This document shows, piece by piece, positions 60,789 to 64,000 of a stretch of DNA of 64,000 nucleotides. This DNA comes from Martelella mediterranea DSM 17316. GTDB taxonomy: Bacteria > Pseudomonadota > Alphaproteobacteria > Rhizobiales > Rhizobiaceae. The DNA lies in NCBI RefSeq assembly GCF_002043005.1, contig NZ_CP020330.1, positions 372,001 to 436,000 on the forward strand. Reading direction: 5' to 3'. The notes under the pieces are model-generated. The model did not search any database. It was not told the origin of the DNA and was given only the letters and a program-made list of their open reading frames with translations. A program made the translations under genes and the position numbers. Positions within the stretch are counted from its first letter, which is position 1. Each line of letters opens with the position of its first letter.

Positions 60789-61796
60789 CTAGTCTCCAGG
60801 CGCCGTTGCGGCTTTATCAAGCAAAGACATCGCCGCCTGATGCCGGCGTCTTTCGCGATAGGCGGAAAATTGCGTGTCGGCGATCACGCCTGCCAGAATG
60901 ACGCTGCCCATGACCGCGAAATTCAGGGATGAGGGAATGCCGAGAAGGTTGACGAGGTTCTGCAGCACCTGAAGCAGGATGACGCCAAGCACCACGCCGA
61001 TGATCGACCCCTCCCCGCCGCGCAGCGAAAACCCGCCAAGCACGGCGGCGGCAATCCCGTAAAGCTCGTAGAAATTACCGTGCGATGCCGGCTGCACCGA
61101 GCGTGTGTACATCGCAAAGAACACCGCGGACAGACCGGTCAGCAGCATGCACAGCACATAGGCCGAGACGATCACCCGGCGCGTATTGATCCCGGAATAG
61201 CGCGCCGCCTCCTCGTTCTTGCCGACGGCGAAGAGATGACGGCCGAATACGGTGCGATGCAGGACAAACCACGAGACGACGGCGACGAGGGCGAAGGCGA
61301 TCACGGAGTGCGGGATGCCGAAGCTGCGCCCGGCGACGAGATATTCGAGCGCCGGAAAATCGGTTCCGAAGGTGAAGCCGGCGGTGCCGTCGCGGGTGTA
61401 GAAACGGGCAATGCCGCGATAGATCAGCAGCCCGCAAAGGGTCACCACGAAGGGCTGGAGCTTCAGCCTGGTCACCAGCAGGCCATGCAGCAGGCCTATG
61501 AAAACGGCGAGCACCAGAACAATCGCGAGGGCAACCGGCCATGCCACGCCATGGGTCGCGATCAGATCGATGAAGATCACCCCAAGAAGCGCGATCACCG
61601 AGCCGACCGAAAGCTCGATCCCGCCGGTCACGATGACGAAGGCTTCGGCGATGGAAAACAGGCCGAAAAGACCGATCAGGTTGGCCGTGTTCGCAAGGTT
61701 GATCGGCGACAGGAAGCGCGGGTTGACCAGCGCCACGATCGCTCCGACGCAGATCACCAGAACCGCGAGCCCGATATCTTTTCTATGCATTGTCAT
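60789..61796 (-). CDS. Ribose/xylose-type ABC transporter permease (RbsC family)
   Basis: A 335-residue permease with about nine hydrophobic spans. The signatures are TGGIELSVGSVIALLGVIFI near 57-77, LKLQPFVVTLCGLLIYRGIA near 112, AVGKNEEAARYSGINTRRVI near 190 and LRGGEGSIIGVVLGVILLQV near 255. Two starts (61796 and 61790) are equally close; the longer is given. Length is normal for the family, so the gene seems intact although a sulfatase remnant abuts its stop in the same frame. Confidence 0.93.
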   Translation of the reverse strand: MTMHRKDIGLAVLVICVGAIVALVNPRFLSPINLANTANLIGLFGLFSIAEAFVIVTGGIELSVGSVIALLGVIFIDLIATHGVAWPVALAIVLVLAVFIGLLHGLLVTRLKLQPFVVTLCGLLIYRGIARFYTRDGTAGFTFGTDFPALEYLVAGRSFGIPHSVIAFALVAVVSWFVLHRTVFGRHLFAVGKNEEAARYSGINTRRVIVSAYVLCMLLTGLSAVFFAMYTRSVQPASHGNFYELYGIAAAVLGGFSLRGGEGSIIGVVLGVILLQVLQNLVNLLGIPSSLNFAVMGSVILAGVIADTQFSAYRERRRHQAAMSLLDKAATAPGD

Positions 61797-61801
61797 GCCC
61801 C

Positions 61802-63304
61802 CTATCCGACGGCAAGGCGCAGGATGTTTTCCTCCGACAGCGCCTCATGTTCCAGGATTCCGGCGATCCGGCCGTGGTTCATCACGGCGACGCGGCTCGA
61901 GACGCCGATCACCTCCTCCATGTCCGAGGAGATCATCAGCAGCGCCGCGCCGTCTGCGGCCAGTTCGCGCATCAGGCGGTAGACCTCCGCCTTGGCGCCG
62001 ACATCGATCCCCCGCGTGGGCTCATCCAGGATGATGACCTTCGGCCGTGTGGCCAGCCATTTCGCCAGCACGATCTTTTGCTGGTTGCCGCCCGAGAGTT
62101 CTGCTACGGGCCGGTCGAGCCGGCGGGCCTTGATCGCCAGGTTTTCGCGCGCGTCGACCGCCAGAGCGAGCTCGGCCCGCCGGTCGACAAAACCGCGTCG
62201 CGACAATGCGGCAAGGTTCGGCATCGCGATATTCCCGGCGATCGTAAAGTCGAGAAACAGGCCTTCCGACTTGCGGTCCTCCGGCACGAGACAGATACCG
62301 GCCCTGATCGCGTCCGGCACCGAGCCGGGCGTGACCGGCTCTCGCTCGACGGTCACCGTCCCCGCTTCGATCGGATCGATGCCGAAGATGGCGCGGGCAA
62401 GCTCCGTGCGCCCCGCGCCCACAAGCCCCGCAAGCCCGAGGATTTCCCCGCCGCGCAACGCAAGATCGATGCTTTCATGCGGATAGGCGGCGGTGCGCAG
62501 GCCCCGCGCCTCCAGCACGATGGGCCCGCGCCTGTCGTCGGGCTGTTCGTAGAATTCCGAGACCGGACGGCCAATCATCAAGTGCAACATGGCATCCTTG
62601 CGAATATCGGCGCCGACGAGGTCGCCGGCATTCCTGCCATCGCGCAGACCGACGACCCGGTTGGCGACCTGCTCTATCTCGCCAAGACGATGGGTAATGA
62701 ACAGGACGGCAACGCCCTGGTCGCGCAGAAGCCGGATGACGTCCAGCAGGCGCTGCGTCTCCGAAACGGTCAGGCTCGATGTCGGCTCGTCCAGGATCAG
62801 CAGGCGCACATTGGTCGAAAGCGCCCGCGCGATTTCCAGCAATTGCTGTTCGGCAAGCGAAAGCTCCGCGACCGGATCCGACGGGCCGAAGCGCGTGCCG
62901 AGCAGGGCGAGCAACGGTCGGACGCGATCTTCCATCGCCGCGCGGTCGATGAAGCCGAACAGGCCCTTGCGCATTTCCCGACCCAGCATCACGTTGCCGG
63001 TCACATCGAGATTTGAGAACGGGTTCAGCTCCTGATGCACTAAGGCTATGCCATGCGAAAGCGCGCGGGCGGGCGTCAGGCTTTCCATGCGGAGGCCGTC
63101 AATGACGATTGCGCCGTTGTCCGGCCGGATCGCGCCGCCGAGCACCTTCATCAGCGTGGACTTGCCGGCGCCGTTCTCGCCGATCAGGCCGACCACCTCG
63201 CCGCCGGCGATCTCCAGCGAAACGTCGTTGAGGGCAATGGCGCTGGAATAGACCTTGGTGATGCCGCTCAACGTCAGGGAAATGGGAGTGCCGATCCGTG
63301 CCAT
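61802..63304 (-). CDS. Sugar ABC transporter dual ATPase (RbsA/XylG family)
   Basis: A 500-residue protein with two ABC domains. Domain one has GENGAGKSTLMKVLGG near 40, LSLAEQQLLEIARAL near 148 and LLILDEPTSSLTVSE near 167. Domain two has GLVGAGRTELARAIFG near 292, a degenerate Walker A typical of RbsA, then LSGGNQQKIVLAKWLATRPK near 403 and VIILDEPTRGIDVGAK. ATG 63304 follows GAGGAAGCG. The gene lies between the binding protein and the permease. Confidence 0.94.
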   Translation of the reverse strand: MARIGTPISLTLSGITKVYSSAIALNDVSLEIAGGEVVGLIGENGAGKSTLMKVLGGAIRPDNGAIVIDGLRMESLTPARALSHGIALVHQELNPFSNLDVTGNVMLGREMRKGLFGFIDRAAMEDRVRPLLALLGTRFGPSDPVAELSLAEQQLLEIARALSTNVRLLILDEPTSSLTVSETQRLLDVIRLLRDQGVAVLFITHRLGEIEQVANRVVGLRDGRNAGDLVGADIRKDAMLHLMIGRPVSEFYEQPDDRRGPIVLEARGLRTAAYPHESIDLALRGGEILGLAGLVGAGRTELARAIFGIDPIEAGTVTVEREPVTPGSVPDAIRAGICLVPEDRKSEGLFLDFTIAGNIAMPNLAALSRRGFVDRRAELALAVDARENLAIKARRLDRPVAELSGGNQQKIVLAKWLATRPKVIILDEPTRGIDVGAKAEVYRLMRELAADGAALLMISSDMEEVIGVSSRVAVMNHGRIAGILEHEALSEENILRLAVG

Positions 63305-63329
63305 CGCTTCCTCAACTGCGTCCGATTGA

Positions 63330-63357
63330 CCCGTGCGGACGACGATGTCCGCACGGG
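63330..63357. terminator. Intercistronic hairpin after the Rbs-type binding protein
   Basis: A perfect 11-bp stem (CCCGTGCGGAC / GTCCGCACGGG) with loop GACGAT lies between the binding-protein stop and the ATPase start. No U-run follows. It closely resembles the hairpin at 55981-56008 in size and loop (GAAGAT). Confidence 0.65.
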
Positions 63358-63401
63358 CGGGAAATGCCTGTGGCGACAGGAGGGACGCCGCATTTCCCGT
63401 G

Positions 63402-64000
63402 CTAGCCGTTGATGCGCTTCTTGAGCTCGGCCTCGAAGGCATCGACATTGTCCTGGTCGATGATCTTGGTCGGCACGATGATCAGCCCGTCCGCCGGGAT
63501 TTCCGATCGGTCGCCCTCCAGATAGGACGCCATCAGCTTCATGCCCTGATAGCCCCATTGGTAGGGGTCCTGCACGACGGTGCCCGCAAACGAGCCTTCG
63601 CGAACGGCGCCAAGCGTGATCGGGTCCTCGTCGAAGGCGACGACGGTGATGTCGCCCAACTTGCCCGCCGCCTGCAAAGCCTCGTAGATCTTGGGCGGAT
63701 TATAGGAATAAAAACCCACCATGCAGTTGATATCCGGGCTTGCGGCCAGCACGTCATCGACATTGGAGCGGGCGCGGGCGAAATCGACATCGTCGCCGCG
63801 TACATCCACCAGTTCTATGCCCTTGCCTTCGACCGCCTGGCGGAAGCCCGCGATGCGTTCCTTGGCATTGTCCGCGCCGAGAAAGCCGACAAAGCCCATG
63901 CACTTGCCGCCATCCGGCATCGCGCCGACCGCGATTTCACCGGCTTGCACGCCGGCTGCGGTGTTCGACGAGCCGAGATAGGCGATCCGGTCGGACTGCG
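63402..64000 (-). CDS. Sugar ABC transporter substrate-binding protein (Peripla_BP_4), C-terminal part
   Basis: The last 199 codons of a binding protein whose 5' end lies beyond the window. It reads QSDRIAYLGSSNTAAGVQAG, then GFVGFLGADNAKERIAGFRQ, PDINCMVGFYSYNPPKIYEA and ITVVAFDEDPITLGAVREGS. This is the hinge and second lobe of ribose/galactose-type binding proteins. It ends ...VDAFEAELKKRING. It is the first seen gene of the Rbs-type operon, with the ATPase and permease after it. The neighbouring sulfatase remnant suggests the cargo was once a sulfated or phosphorylated sugar. Confidence 0.92.
   Translation of the reverse strand, partial: QSDRIAYLGSSNTAAGVQAGEIAVGAMPDGGKCMGFVGFLGADNAKERIAGFRQAVEGKGIELVDVRGDDVDFARARSNVDDVLAASPDINCMVGFYSYNPPKIYEALQAAGKLGDITVVAFDEDPITLGAVREGSFAGTVVQDPYQWGYQGMKLMASYLEGDRSEIPADGLIIVPTKIIDQDNVDAFEAELKKRING

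Overview
The window is about 62% GC by eye, with long co-oriented operons, many ATGA start/stop overlaps and several large ABC and TTT importer systems. A composite palindromic element of the kind common in rhizobial genomes lies at 37502-37611. Together these suggest an alphaproteobacterium of the order Hyphomicrobiales (Rhizobiales), probably a free-living or plant/soil/marine Rhizobiaceae-type chromosome or megaplasmid. No rRNA, tRNA, CRISPR array, insertion sequence or phage gene was seen. The placement is inference from gene style and the repeat, not from a marker gene.

Layout, left to right. (1) 1-6 kb: the 5' part of a GntR regulator, a decayed CBS-domain remnant, a bidirectional terminator, a large secreted subtilase autotransporter and an AraC-family regulator. 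(2) 5.9-29 kb: an aromatic-catabolism island almost wholly on the minus strand. It holds a GMC oxidoreductase, a Liv-type binding protein, an MhqO/MhqD-like ring-cleavage dioxygenase and esterase pair, a TfdB-like flavin hydroxylase, maleylacetate reductase, a divergent LysR regulator, a tautomerase-like protein and a hydroxyquinol-type intradiol dioxygenase. It also holds two complete Liv (branched-chain amino acid type) permease/ATPase sets, a two-component flavin hydroxylase with its reductase, an alpha/beta hydrolase, a zinc alcohol dehydrogenase and an SDR. The combination hydroxylase, hydroxyquinol 1,2-dioxygenase, maleylacetate reductase is the resorcinol/hydroxyquinol route to 3-oxoadipate. 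(3) 29-37.5 kb: an unusual HTH regulator, divergent from a peptide-type ABC importer operon that ends in a CocE/NonD-type hydrolase. (4) 37.6-44.7 kb: a membrane/AAA+ cluster (RDD, SpoIIM-like, DUF58, MoxR, DUF4350, DUF4129). (5) 44.8-64 kb: a 3-oxoadipate enol-lactonase-like gene, then a run of sulfatase-superfamily genes, each tied to a different importer class. These are TctABC plus sulfatase; LysR plus sulfatase plus a MalEFGK-like ABC system plus a DUF4432 epimerase-like gene; and an Rbs-type ABC system followed by a sulfatase remnant.

Regulatory signals visible by eye include a perfect 12-bp inverted repeat with an 11-nt spacer (an ideal LysR T-N11-A box) before the second sulfatase operon. 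There are tandem 10-bp repeats on both sides of the HTH regulator gene and an inverted-repeat operator candidate before the MhqO-like gene. Intercistronic hairpins follow five of the six binding-protein genes.

The most interesting whole-window pattern is the sulfatase-importer region. Two intact paralogous cytoplasmic sulfatase-superfamily enzymes, one C-terminal remnant and one 51-residue ORF with a sulfatase-like N-terminus lie within about 15 kb, linked to TTT, carbohydrate ABC and Rbs-type importers. This suggests repeated assembly of 'import the intact ester, hydrolyse it inside the cell' modules.
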